Of a DNA stretch of 64,000 nt, positions 23,849 through 35,196 are shown piece after piece. The stretch is from Anastatus disparis (taxonomy: Eukaryota; Arthropoda; Insecta; Hymenoptera; Eupelmidae). The DNA lies in assembly GCA_017163975.1 (NCBI GenBank), contig JAFFSR010000239.1, positions 2,170,001-2,234,000 on the forward strand. The letters run 5' to 3'. Made by a program: the position numbers and the translations under genes. Position 1 is the stretch's first letter; every line of letters starts with the position of its first letter. Under the pieces are notes generated by a model. It saw only the letters and a program-made list of their open reading frames with translations. It ran no database searches and was not told where the DNA came from.

Positions 23849-25024
23849 TATAAATATATTTAATTTTCATCTTAGGAATATTATTTCTTAACAGAATAAT
23901 AACAAGGCTTCTTATATATTATATTTATGCATAAAAAATACATTACATTTTTATTTGCTTCTGTCACTATAAATCATTTCCTTACATCTGCAAAATATAA
24001 GGAAATAATTTATGAAGTAATTAAATCTAAATTAAAAAAAAATTAATCGTAAAAATTAACGCAAAATTCAACGTAAACTAAATTTAAAAAAAGTAAATTC
24101 GTAATAATTTTAAAGTATTGTTATCAATGTTTAAGCAAATAACATTTTTAAAATTTTTTACAAAATATATTTAAAATAAGGAGCTGAGATTGAATTTCTA
24201 GTCAATTATAACCAAATATGAAATTTCGTGTGCCCAAGTCCCCTGAAATTAATAAAATTAACACTAAAGAAACACAGAAGCACGTTAGACAAAACAGAAA
24301 GGACAAACAACGCAACCGAGAACGAAGCGCCCACCCCAACGAACCCAAAGCCCCCACCAGCGAAGAACATTAAATCAAAAAGAGAAGAAAAGTAATTAAT
24401 AAAAAAAGAAAAAAACTTAAATTTGTCCAATCAACGAAGCGTTAAATTTTCGAGAGGGAGAGATTATATGTACGAGCTCGAAGTGTATATTGATCAGTAG
24501 GTTGTCAATCGAAGAAAAAGGTTTTTTTTTTAATTATTATTTTATTTTTTAGGCACGAGGTGGTAAGTTATAAAATTTAATTTTTTAGCTCCGGGTGTCA
24601 ATATGTCATTAGAATACAAATGGATTTTGAAAATATTTTTTTAATTTAAAAACTCCTTCTATATTTACTTTTTCTACATTCAATGCAAATCAGAAAATGT
24701 AAACTAATTAGATTTTTAAATATATTAACATGGTAATAGTATATTTTTCACCGAGGAAGCAAAAGCATATCTTAAATCGTATGTAAATAAACATATTATT
24801 TACTCCCGTAGTAAAAATACATTCTATTTTAGACGTTAGGAGAAAATGTGGTATTTTCCTCGGTACTTTCAGATCAAGCGTTGAAATAATTTTATTGTTA
24901 CTGCAATATTAATTAGTTATATCGAACAAAATTAAAAATTTTATTCTATTCATTTAATTGCTTAAGACATAGTTTTACTAGCTGGTAAATCCTATAGGAA
25001 ATATTGTTAGTTTTGGTAAAAATA
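23849..25024. other. Mostly unassigned, with a small GC-richer open frame
   Basis: AT-rich apart from 24218-24373 (listed separately). Confidence 0.55.
24218..24373 (+). CDS. Hypothetical 51-codon frame, possibly a LINE ORF1 N-terminus
   Basis: An ATG frame (MKFRVPKSPEINKINTKE, later KDKQRNRERSAHPNEPKAP) with clearly higher GC than its surroundings, ending in TAA. The basic, Pro- and Glu-rich start resembles the N-termini of retroelement gag-like proteins, but there is no domain to confirm it. It could equally be a chance frame in an unrecognised repeat. Confidence 0.25.
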   Translation: MKFRVPKSPEINKINTKETQKHVRQNRKDKQRNRERSAHPNEPKAPTSEEH

Positions 25025-25425
25025 ATATAGTTTTGTTTTCATGATATAAATTGCATCATATTACAGTATTTTTATTTTGTGATAATATTGGATATTCATA
25101 TCTGTATCGATTTCGTAGTTCTTGCAATATTTTTTTTTTTAGTGCAGTTATATATTTGTAATTGTTTCCAGCATATACGTTTTCTTGATATTTTCTAATG
25201 GATTAAAAAGGAGAAGGGATATGTGCTATACTCTGTATTTGTTTAATAGCATGAAAAAAGGAGTGAGAAAAAAATCATGCTTTACAATGTATTAATGGGA
25301 TAGGATAGGTTGATGGGTAAAGGCGTTTGTATGCTTATTTACAAGTATTTACAGAAATGTGTTACATAAAAACTAGATACCTTTAAGATTTATATATTTA
25401 TATTAATTGTTGGTGTTCATATAGA
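25025..25425 (-). mobile_element. LINE 3' UTR fragment (same family as 8969-11397)
   Basis: The reverse complement matches most of the 3' UTR of the 9-11 kb LINE with indels, sharing blocks such as TTTTTATGTAACACATTTCT, ATTTACAAGTATT-type sequence and the sequence around the CATGATA near the 3' end. It is 5'-truncated after the ORF2 stop region and has no clear A tail. Confidence 0.82.
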
Positions 25426-27800
25426 GTCAAATATTTGTCAGATAAATTATTATTTTGCTTAGAAAAATAAAATGAAAAAATTTTTTGCGTAAAAATGAAA
25501 AATGAATAAATATTTTTGATATTCTGTAAAAAGAAATTGAATAAAAGTTACGTTTGCATTTTTATAGCTTCAAAAGTGAAATGTATATAGCATTCGGTAA
25601 GTTCAATAAAAATTCAACAATATTTCTAAATAAAAACAACAAAAAAGAAAATTCAGAAATAAATTTTTTTTCGAATAAAAAGATAAAAGAATAAGAAAAA
25701 AAAAGGATTCTACTTGACTCCTCTAACTTTTGCAGCTGACGGTTACATATATAAACTGATGTAGTTGTGTGTGTTTGCACCCTTATACTTTGCAAAAATA
25801 AACAATCGATCGTATGTATAATATACAGGAGAAGAAAGGATAACAAATTAATTTGAAGCAATGAAACATGAGAAGCCAAAGCTAATTTTTGTTCTGATTC
25901 TCATTAGACTTATAAAAAAAATAGCAAAATTTTATTGAGTTTTGATGAAGGATTAAAGTTAAAAGTCGTTTAGACGTAAGTTAAAAAAAGTTTTAATTGC
26001 CAATTAATTCATTTAGAGAATAAAAATCTAATGTAATTCCATTAAATTTATAAATACTCAAAGAGAAGTTCATCTGATAGTATTAAAACATTTAATCTCA
26101 TTTAAGAATTTTTCAAACATAATAAACGAATGCAAAGGTAGACTTATTCATTTTGTCTTCATAAAACGAAGTCATTAAAATTTGTTTGTTATGCGTTATA
26201 TATATTTCATTGTATTAGTTTAGTAAATATTTATAAAGTGATATAATCTTCATTATCTAATTTATTATTTGAAAGAATAATAAAATAATAAAAAGTTTAT
26301 TAGCATGAGACGCAGTCAATTCTATAAAATCAAATAAAAACATTCACTCACTAACCATTCAGCCATCAATCATACAATAAATACATTCACACCTTAAGCC
26401 TATACACGGGACATCACAAAAAAAAATTAGCTTATGCATAAAAGTATAAATATTAATCGAGATCAAGTAAGTACCTCCTCATTAGAGCCTTGAACCTGCT
26501 GAGAGATGGAAGATGTTTAATCTCTGCAGGCAGGGAGTTCATGGATGCTTGTTTATAGATAAATGTCTTTAAATATTATTTAAATTTAAAAGGCGTCTAA
26601 TCATTTTTATGATATTAATTTTTACTGCCTATTAAATTTTCATGAAAACATCCATCGATTATAGCAAATGCGTTGCTTTAATTATGCAGCATCCCATTAC
26701 AAATTTATAGAAAAATTTTCTTCATGCATCAATATTATTATTACTATTTGTAGAAATAAAACGCATAAATATTTTTTATTTAAATCAAAAACTTGATCAT
26801 AAATAAATAACGTTTTTATTCTCGTGAGAATAGTAAAAAAAGCAATCCAATATAAGTTTAATTTAAAGAACTCATCGTTACCAACAAAATCGACCAAAGG
26901 ATAAAATTATTTTTCATTCCCAGGCTTTAGATTTTAACAAAAACATTTGCAATTTCAAAACTTTCATACACAGTCTCTCAAACGTCAGAAGATCAAAAAG
27001 CTAAAGGATAAAATGTTAACTTTTGTTTTTCATCTCAAATTATCTCTAGTATGTGAGATAAAACAAAATGGACCCGTATTAGGATGTTCATAAATATAAA
27101 AGTGACTTTTAAGAAAAGAAAAAGCAACTTTTTCTTATTATCTGATATTATATGACGCGAGGGGCGTGTGCATAACCCATTGATATCGTAATTTTCTAGC
27201 TAAACAAGTTATATCAGGTTGCATATCGTTGTCCTTTCTTTCTTCTTTTTTTCTACTTTGAAGAGTGATTTCTTGCCACTTAGGATTGTTTTGAAACGAG
27301 TGACATCTGCACTTTATTATTATTAAGTAAGAAGGCCAATCGATTCTCTTAGTATAGTTGGATAGCTGTTCTTGTTGACAAGAAATATATGCACTATTTT
27401 TTTCTCTTATGAATATATAGATATGACTGTTCGTTTGATGTACTTTTATTGTCATAACAGAGAGGAAAAAAATTATAAGGCATTAATTTTAAAAAATAAA
27501 AAATTTTCGATGCATTGAATATTACAGAAAATCTGCACTTGTGAAGCTTTTAATAGGTAGTTACAATCATTATTGACTGTAAAAGTTTCTAATGATAGTC
27601 TTAGTATAATCTTAGAAGCGTTTCAAAATAATCTTTTATTCTTTCGGCCATAGCGTATTTTATCGACTTGATGTGTTCAGAAAATTTGTATCTTTCGCTT
27701 ATTTTGCAAGAATTTTATTATATTGTTAAAAATTAATATTGTTATATAAAATATCAAGTAATAAATCAATTTTATTTTATATTTTTTATGTAATACATTA
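25425..27800 (-). repeat. Copy B of the 2.2-kb inverted duplication
   Basis: Reverse-complement partner of 2926-5115. It carries a LINE fragment insertion (26285-26566) that copy A lacks, and abuts a LINE 3' UTR fragment at its lower-coordinate end. Confidence 0.75.
26285..26566 (-). mobile_element. CR1/Jockey-type LINE 3' fragment
   Basis: The - strand reads TFIYKQASMNSLPAEIKHLP then SLSRFKALMRRYLLDLD and a stop (26566 to 26453). The pattern W/MNSLPxEI followed by a short amphipathic tail is the usual end of LINE reverse transcriptase ORFs. About 165 bp of 3' UTR follows. This block is absent from the paralogous copy at 2926-5115, so it inserted after the duplication. Confidence 0.72.
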
Positions 27801-28790
27801 TATTTTATAATTTTTGTTTGAAAAAATATTTATTTTAAGAAGTAATGCAAAATAACGTGTAAAACTTAATGTCTGAATTTAATCTTTATTATAAGCATAA
27901 AAGCATTCATCAGTTTTGCTATTATGAAGTTTAGAAAAAAACTAAAAGATGCAAGCTATAATAATTTAAATAAATTTATGCTATTTTTGTTAAATCCTCT
28001 ATTATATTTCATATAAAATAATTCTCTTTTATCCTATTATGAAAAGATGATGGGTGGAAGTTTGAAACAGGAAGTTGTGTCGCTAAGATAACTCGCCTTC
28101 TAATTGGTCGAATTCTTAAAGTGTTCTAAAATTATAAATAATAGCGATATACATTTGAAATTTCAAGTGCCATCAATTGTTCTAAATTAACTGTTAATTA
28201 ATTGCTATAAAACAACATGTATAGTCTATATATAAATTTATTATGAAATTTCATAAATTGTTCTAAGTATTTCTACTTATTATTCATTTTCAATGTAGAA
28301 TAAAAATAATTTTTATGTTATGAAGATGCAAAAAAGTTATTATTATTGAAAAAGTTAGAAACAGATAGATCCAACCGAAATATTTTTTGACTGTTTTTTG
28401 AATGTCATTTGAGAGAACCTGTGGGATCGCACAATAAGGTTATATAACTTTAAAATGACAACGAGAAAATATTAAAGAATTTTACCGTCGATTGTATAGT
28501 ATGATGATAGGAATTAACAATGTTTTAAAAAAATAATAATTTAAAAAAAAACGCTTTTATTAAAAAACAAAATATAAAAAAAATAAAGAGTTTAATAATT
28601 TAAATGTATAATTACATTATAAATTATGTTTCTGCCTAATATTTTATTGAAATTTTATATAAAAGCGTGGAGAATATTGAAAGAACATTTAGAGTAACTG
28701 TTATGAATAGCCGTACAAAGAAGAGAGACCGATTAGCCGTATAGCGCTGGCTTTATAATATTGCTTATATATAATAAATATTTAATTATA
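27801..28790. other. No recognisable feature
   Basis: AT-rich; nothing assignable. Confidence 0.55.
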
Positions 28791-28927
28791 AAATAGTATT
28801 TTGTGTAACAAGTGCGCGAAATAAGGGATTCTGGCACGAGTGAGAGTTTGTCGCCCGAGCGAAGCGAGGGCGCCAAACTCACACGAGTGACAAATCCCGT
28901 TGAGCGCACGTGTTACACATACTATTT
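28791..28927. repeat. GC-rich hairpin element 1
   Basis: A long imperfect palindrome: AAATAGTAT, TGTAACA, GTGCGC, GGGATT, GAGTTTG and GCCC pair in order with GGGC, CAAACTC, AATCCC, GCGCAC, TGTTACA and ATACTATTT. The apex is GAGCGAAGCGA. It has the same plan and outer motif as the hairpin at 62731-62862. Confidence 0.82.
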
Positions 28928-29011
28928 TTTGACTCAAGTTGCGCGAAATTCGATGCGTACATCGATTATTTTGAACATAAGAATTTACATTAGTATTGTA
29001 TATAATGCTTT

Positions 29012-29460
29012 GATATCGAGAGAGTCAATTATTTATAATATTAATTTACGGGGATTCGGTGTGAGACGGAAGAGGGGGGGGGGCTGAGATTCGCCCCCCG
29101 CCTCCGAAATATAAATAATAATTCATAAAATAAAAAAACACAATTTATAAAACAACTAAATTTATATTCTGTGAAAATACATTTGATCTGATTAAATTTT
29201 GAAAGATTATTGTCAAAACTATAAAATAAAGGTTGATACCGAGAGAGTCAATTATTTATAATATTAATTTACAAGGATTCGGTGTGAGACGGAAGAGGGG
29301 GGGTCTTGAGATTCGAGGGCGGGCCCTGACTCCGAAATATAAATAATAATTCATAAAATAAAAAAACACAATTTATAAAACAACTAAATTTATATTCTGT
29401 GAAAATATATTTGATCTCATTAAATTTTGGAAGATTATTTTCAAAACTATAAAATAAAGG
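29012..29460 (+). repeat. 222-bp tandem duplication with variable G tract
   Basis: Two copies (about 29012-29232 and 29234-29460) sharing GAGAGAGTCAATTATTTATA, GGATTCGGTGTGAGACGGAA and ATTCTGTGAAAATA. They differ in the G tract (10 or more G in the first, 7 in the second) and in the C-rich block after it. Confidence 0.9.
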
Positions 29461-29570
29461 TGAAAATTATTTTCAACTTCGCCTATCAATCCATTGACCT
29501 ATAGAAAAAAAATTATGTTATTTTAATTTTACCCCATATTAGTTCACATACTGTTTATGTTACGCCCGTT

Positions 29571-29669
29571 GAATTCATTTTGCGCACGCCGAATCTATTT
29601 TGCGCACGCTGAGTTTATTTTACGCACGCTGAATCTATTTTGCGCACGCTCAATCATTTTGCGCACGCT
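29571..29669 (+). repeat. 20-bp minisatellite, five units
   Basis: Units of the type GAATCTATTTTGCGCACGCT at 29571, 29591, 29611, 29631 and 29651 (the last 19 bp). A degenerate continuation (TATTTTGCGTACGCT) follows near 29694. The region ends in CGCGAAATTGAATTTCGCG, a short palindrome. Confidence 0.92.
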
Positions 29670-29744
29670 CAACTTACAGTGTGTCCGAATACAGTATTTT
29701 GCGTACGCTACAAAGGCACGCGAAATTGAATTTCGCGCACAGAG

Positions 29745-30646
29745 TGTCAAAAAAAATTTTTTTAAATTACGGAATCATTATTGTCATGCAAAATACATAT
29801 ATTCTGAAAATTTCAGCCATCTAAGTCAATGGGAAGTTCGTTAATTTTTAATCGAAAGATTTGAGGACATATTTAGAGACAGTCAAGTTAAATAAAAGTC
29901 TTTAATAAAAAGCCTTTAATTAAAAACAGACGTTACAATTACTCAAATTTAATCAAGTAAGTTGAAGTTTGAGAAAATTTTCGCTCTAAAGTTTAAAGTA
30001 CAAAGATTGACATACTTTAGTAATATATAAATGCTTAATCTAAGTAAGGAATTTTTATTCTCTTTAATCAATAACACTTGTGGTGCAGATTGTTGTTCGG
30101 AATTCATAGAGGAAAATCGATTATTAAAGTATTCTTTAGAAAAAATGTGAATTAAACTAATGAGGAAAAAAAAGATATTTTATTTCATCCTTATTTACCA
30201 TGATTTTTATGATAATTCTAGAGATGTGCGTATTATTTTATTTCTGGAAATATATATTTTGAAAAGTAAATACAAAATGATGTTGAATTTCTCTTATAAT
30301 AGTCTGTTTAATGAATTTGAGACTAGTTATTTTTAAGTGCAATTTAGTAAACAGATTAGACGTAATTAAAAATTCAATATTAGATTGGTATGAAGACTCT
30401 ACTGTTCATATTAAATAACAGAAGGATCTATTCATTCATTTATCCTTAATTTTTTCCTTATCAAAGCAATTAATTATATAAGCTAACATTTCAAGAGTAT
30501 TATCAACTCTATTTTTCATGGAATATTGAAATCGATATACCGTAATTGCACGTAGTTCCAATTATTGACTTCATCATAACAAGATGTGACGACGTTTATT
30601 AGTATGTGTGCAATAATGCTTGAAAAGACTCGTGTCTAATGTTATT
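29745..30646. other. No recognisable feature
   Basis: AT-rich; nothing assignable. Confidence 0.5.
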
Positions 30647-31471
30647 ATAGGCTGATTCCATTTCAAATCGAACAGTCAGTATACACTCAAGTCACCAATT
30701 ACTGCGCTAATGGAGTATGTTATTCTACCCTAAAAATAAGGGTATACGTATTTTTTTATTTTGCTGAAATATCAAAATTGCATCAGATATGCACTTTTGA
30801 AAATTGCATACAAAAACTAAATGTTAAAACTGAAAATGTTGAGAATAACTTTAGAGAGCTATCGTTTTACCAATTTCCAATGAATTTTGATAAACCTTTT
30901 TTTATTTTATTTCGTTTTGAGCCCTCTTCAACTCCGTGCAAGAAATTTAAAAAAAAACTAAAAAATGACTGAGATATATGCATTTTACCAAAAAATGCAC
31001 TTTTTATGCACATGCATTTTTCTCGAAAAGGTCATTTTTTTTTTTGCTGAAATTTTTTTTGCTGATAGAGGACCAAAATACCTATCTAATAGTACTTGTT
31101 TGATCCCGGCTTTTTTGGTTTGGAGCGAGAAAAAAATTCACAAATTTTGTTGGTGAAAAATGCTTGTATATACGTTCGGAAGTCTTAAGCAGTCGACATT
31201 TAAATATTATCCTTCGTTTAGCATTATCCAGGAACAACGACGTGGACGTAGAAGGATTCTGTTCCCTTCGGGTGCTTTTTTAGAGTGAGTTCCCCTTGCC
31301 TCTCACTGTTGGGATGCGTCAAAAAAATAATTATAGATAATTATTTTTTTTTATTTTTGCGCTTATTATTTTTAGTTTTAAATGTAGTCTCACGACGCTT
31401 GGCTTTTTTTTTCTTGTTTTTCATTTCATTTAGTGCATGTATAGCTGTCCTGCCAATAAATATATGTGATT

Positions 31472-32092
31472 TTAATTCCCAAGTTTTTTTAACCACATAT
31501 GACTTTTTTGAATTCCATTATATTTAGAAACCCCACTCCATTCAATATTTTTCTTTTTTCTAAATCTTTCAATCTCATTTATTGGTAGTAAAATGATTTT
31601 TATTGCATTGGTGTAACTTTGAACCCAATTTATAAAATCGTCAGCATTTTGTATCGATTCTTCATGAAAATATTCCATAACGATATTTTTTGTGCTTTCA
31701 TCAATAGGATGACCAGTATATAAATCTGGCTCCGAATAAACTCCTTTATTTTTCACGAGATTTCTTGATTTATTTATCATATACTCGCTTATATTCGGGA
31801 ATAGTGAGCAAACTTTTATTTTGCTTAATTTTGAAGGTAGTAGAGTTAGAAGTTTTATTTTCTCCGAAATAGAAGAGCATTTTTCTAAAGCCAATTTAAA
31901 ATTTTCTAAAAATTCATTCCAATAGTTTTCAGTGGAATTTTCGTCCGATTCTATTGATTCAACTGAAATGCCATACGCATCTTCTAATTTACTTCCAACA
32001 GTAGCAGAAAAAGCTGAAATTAAGGATTTTTTCTTTTTAGATACGTAATTTCCTCTAAAATTTTCAGGTATTGCAGTTTTTCTTTTTAGGGG
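31472..32092 (-). pseudogene. Transposon protein, second block (copy I)
   Basis: Continuing after the frameshift, the - strand encodes KKKKSLISAFSATVGSKLED, SIESDENSTENYWNEFLENF, IKLLTLLPSKLSKIKVCSLF, SEYMINKSRNLVKNKGVYSE and GHPIDESTKNIVMEYFHEES, and stops at WLKKLGN. No DDE-type catalytic triad is visible, so either the C-terminal half has been lost or it lies in an internally deleted part. The shorter open frame from 31894 is the intact part of this block. Confidence 0.55.
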
Positions 32093-32438
32093 TTGAGATG
32101 CATTCAGGTAAAACTGAATTAATACTCTCGTTTAATTCCTCTATTCGTTCGGGTGTCTTCGGAATAAAATCATCATCTCTTCCGCTAAAAAGTTCAGTGA
32201 TTTCATTTTCAGATATTGACTCAAGATCACTTAAAATCATTTTTGATATGCGTTTATGGCAATTTTTACATACATTAGTAGATGGCAATATATTTAAATC
32301 TGGATGAAGCTGTGACAAATTAATGGCTAAATCTTCCAACGGTCTAAAACGTGAATTACTGCTCATATAAACTACCTTTTTATGCATTTGAAAAAAATCG
32401 GGACATGAAATTCTTTTAGAAGAGTAAATTTCGGACAT
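32064..32438 (-). pseudogene. Transposon protein, N-terminal block (copy I)
   Basis: From ATG (MSEIYSSKRISCPDFFQMHK) it includes SNSRFRPLEDLAINLSQLHP, a CKNCHKRIS cysteine motif that may bind zinc, and an acidic SGRDDDFIPKTPERIEELNE stretch. It is thrown out of frame by one extra A in CTCAACCCC (about 32093) compared with copy II (CTCACCCC). From memory, the layout (Cys-bearing N-terminus, LNESI-LSPLK, then a TLLP block) occurs in a group of unclassified animal transposon proteins; this is unverified. Confidence 0.6.
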
Positions 32439-32676
32439 TGTTATTTCACAATTTTGTTGAATTTTTCACAAGCCCGAGAAGCACCTTTCAAAGCAGCCGT
32501 AAAAATAACTAGCTTCTATATAACAGTTCTAATATGCTGTTTTGGTTACGCGATGTATTTGTCCACGAGTTAGCCTCCTATTGTTTGTACATCGAAACAT
32601 ACATAATATAGATATACACGAATAGAATTCTTTTTTTTCATGTTTAAATATTTATTTTTATATTACGAATTTACAC

Positions 32677-32682
<6 letters not shown>

Positions 32683-32722
<40 letters not shown>
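32683..32722 (+). repeat. (TA)n microsatellite in transposon copy I
   Basis: About 20 TA dinucleotides, at the same relative position as the tract in copy II. Confidence 0.95.
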
Positions 32723-32724
<2 letters not shown>

Positions 32725-33345
32725 ACTATTGATGCTATATACATGCATACAAATGTAAACAAATGATGAGCCAAGCATACGACAGTGTTTGAATGCAGAC
32801 TGCTTAAGACTTCCGAACGTATATACAAGCATTTTTCACCAACAAAATTTGTGAATTTTTTTCTCGCTCCAAACCAAAAAAGCCGGGATCAAACAAGTAC
32901 TATTAGATAGGTATTTTGGTCCTCTATCAGCAAAAAAAATTTCAGCAAAAAAAAAATGGCCTTTTCGAGAAAAATGCATGTGCATAAAAAGTGCATTTTT
33001 TGGTAAAATGCATATATCTCAGTCATTTTTTAGTTTTTTTTTAAATTTCTTGCACGGAGTTGAAGAGGGCTCAAAACGAAATAAAATAAAAAAAGGTTTA
33101 TCAAAATTCATTGGAAATTGGTAAAACGATAGCTCTCTAAAGTTATTCTCAACATTTTCAGTTTTAACATTTAGTTTTTGTATGCAATTTTCAAAAGTGC
33201 ATATCTGATGCAATTTTGATATTTCAGCAAAATAAAAAAATACGTATACCCTTATTTTTAGGGTAGAATAACATACTCCATTAGCGCAGTAATTGGTGAC
33301 TTGAGTGTATACTGACTGTTCGATTTGAAATGGAATCAGCCTATA

Positions 33346-34999
33346 AAATTGTTCTTGTACTTTATTTACATATTAACAATTTTGAAAAAAAGGTAAAAAG
33401 TTGTAATAATATTTTGGTACATTAATATATAAATCTTTTGTATATAATTTTTTTAAAACGAAACTTTGTAACAATTTTTTTTCTTCAATCAATAGAGAAA
33501 TAAAGCCTTTTTTCTGCTAACCATGGATACATCACTTACCAAAAACAAATCCATATTCACAACAAAGTATTTTTATTTATACAATCTCTTTATTTTTTTA
33601 TCAAAAGTACAATATAATCTTTTAAAAATATTCTTTTTTCGTTTTTATTGTACACAAGAGAATATACCATCTAAATGAATTAGGTTTTTCCCCTTTTTTA
33701 ACGCAGGTGGAATAGAAGCAATTAGCCGTTTCATCTTGAGTTACTATTATTTAACAGCGCTTTTAATGTATTGACGCGAGAAAATTTAATTTCTTTCTTC
33801 AAACACCGCACCCCCAGCAAACTTTTATTTTATTCATATTCTACTCTTGAGTTTGCACATTTGATAATTAAAAAAAAGAACTATGATAATGCGTGTGCTG
33901 GCTCACAAACATTTTATTTTAGGTTTGTTTTAAAAGATCATTTTATATTTTTCTTCGAAAATAAAATTTTTTTTGGAAAATATTTTTAATTAGTGCATTA
34001 AAGTTCTTGTTTGAAGTCTGATAAAAAAAAACAAATAAAAAGATTTATCAGGAAGAAAAATCGTGGCTTCTGATTCGTAAAAGTTTCAAAATAATCATTA
34101 ATTATTCAGAACGATACAAAATAACAAAAATTACAATTTCTTTTTGGGTCAATTTTTTTTCATTGTAGGAATGAAAGAGATTTTAAGTCTTATATTTTTT
34201 TCAACTACATACATTTTTTTCATATAAAATTATAATGAAAGTCGCTTTCTTCTAGTACAATATTGAGTTAATAGAAAGTTATGAGCTGTTTCGTTTAAAC
34301 TTTGAAGAAATTTTTATTATTATTCAGTTAATAATTTTGCAAGATTTTCATTAAAAATATCTAAAAGTTAAGATTAAAATTTTTCAAAAGTGAAAAAAAT
34401 TTATCCAAAAGGCTCAATTTTTTGAACAGCTACATATAGAAAAAAAAAATAAAAATAAAATAATAAAAGCCAAGTTTCACATTTCTAAAATTTAAATTAA
34501 TTAATTTTTCCTAATGCCAGTCTGAAAGTATTGTATTTCTTCGCGACGTCAATAATGGATTATGGTGTTTTCGGCTCGTTAAAAAATTTGCCGTCCCATA
34601 TTAATAACTTGCCCATTTTCTAATCAAAAACTTGAAAATCGCCTATCGTCATTAGCCAACTATCTAAACAAAATAAAAAAAAATTTAATCTTCAACTATC
34701 GTTTGATTTACTGTTCGTACACAATAACAGGCAAAGTTTTCATTTAAAGTCTAAGAGAAAGAGAGAAAGAGAAATCTTTGAGTTTGTTCGTTAGTTATTA
34801 CAAAATCAAAGAGAAAATTAATTAATCTATATTAATAAGATTGAACTTTGATAATGAGTTTCAGGAAATGTCTTGGGTACATCGAAATCTAAACCTTTGA
34901 AGCTTTTAGTATTTGTGTGCTGGTTAAACGAAAATCATTATTAGTGTCAGTCTACTTTTGATACAAAAAATATTGTTAGCTTCAAATAATTTAAAAAAA
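33346..34999. other. No recognisable feature
   Basis: AT-rich spacer; the frame at 33771-33989 has no recognisable domain. Confidence 0.55.
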
Positions 35000-35196
35000 A
35001 TTTTTTTTTTTAACGTCGCTATATTTATGCCATTATTGTGTTGCTAATTAGTGACGGAAGTCTCTTCAACGTGTTTGTGAACAAAGCACATATAATGTAC
35101 AGTGGTGCTTTCATAAATTAGCCGAGAGCAGAATTCGAACTCGGGACCTCGAGATTACGAATCCATCGCTCTACCGACTGAGCCACTAAAACCTCT
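35000..35196 (-). mobile_element. tRNA-derived SINE, copy 3
   Basis: A near full-length copy: poly-T and TTAACGTCGCTATATTTATG (the 3' tail in reverse), the conserved body, then on the - strand the B box GAGTTCGAATTCTGC, the GATTCGTAATCTCGAGGTC anticodon and variable region, and the A box GGCTCAGTCGGTAGAGCG. This copy is close to the apparent consensus. Confidence 0.9.

Larger units (their letters stand above)
30651..33341 (-). mobile_element. DNA transposon copy I with 544-bp TIRs
   Basis: Left TIR 30651-31194 and right TIR 32798-33341 are near-identical inverted copies starting GGCTGATTCCATTTCAAATC and ending at AAGACTTCCGAACG/AAGCAGTC. TATA flanks both ends. The interior holds two broken coding blocks on the - strand and a (TA)n tract (32683-32722). 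Copy II at 37264-39410 has the same parts in the opposite orientation. TIRs this long with a TA or TATA duplication do not match a superfamily I can name with confidence. Confidence 0.85.

Noticed and set aside
25562..25879. 105-codon Leu/Ile-rich frame
   Set aside because: The paralogous segment at 4650-4980 does not keep this frame open, so it is unlikely to be coding.
29557..29844. Repetitive peptide frame (FCARR-type repeats)
   Set aside because: It is the translation of the 20-bp minisatellite, whose period is not a multiple of three.
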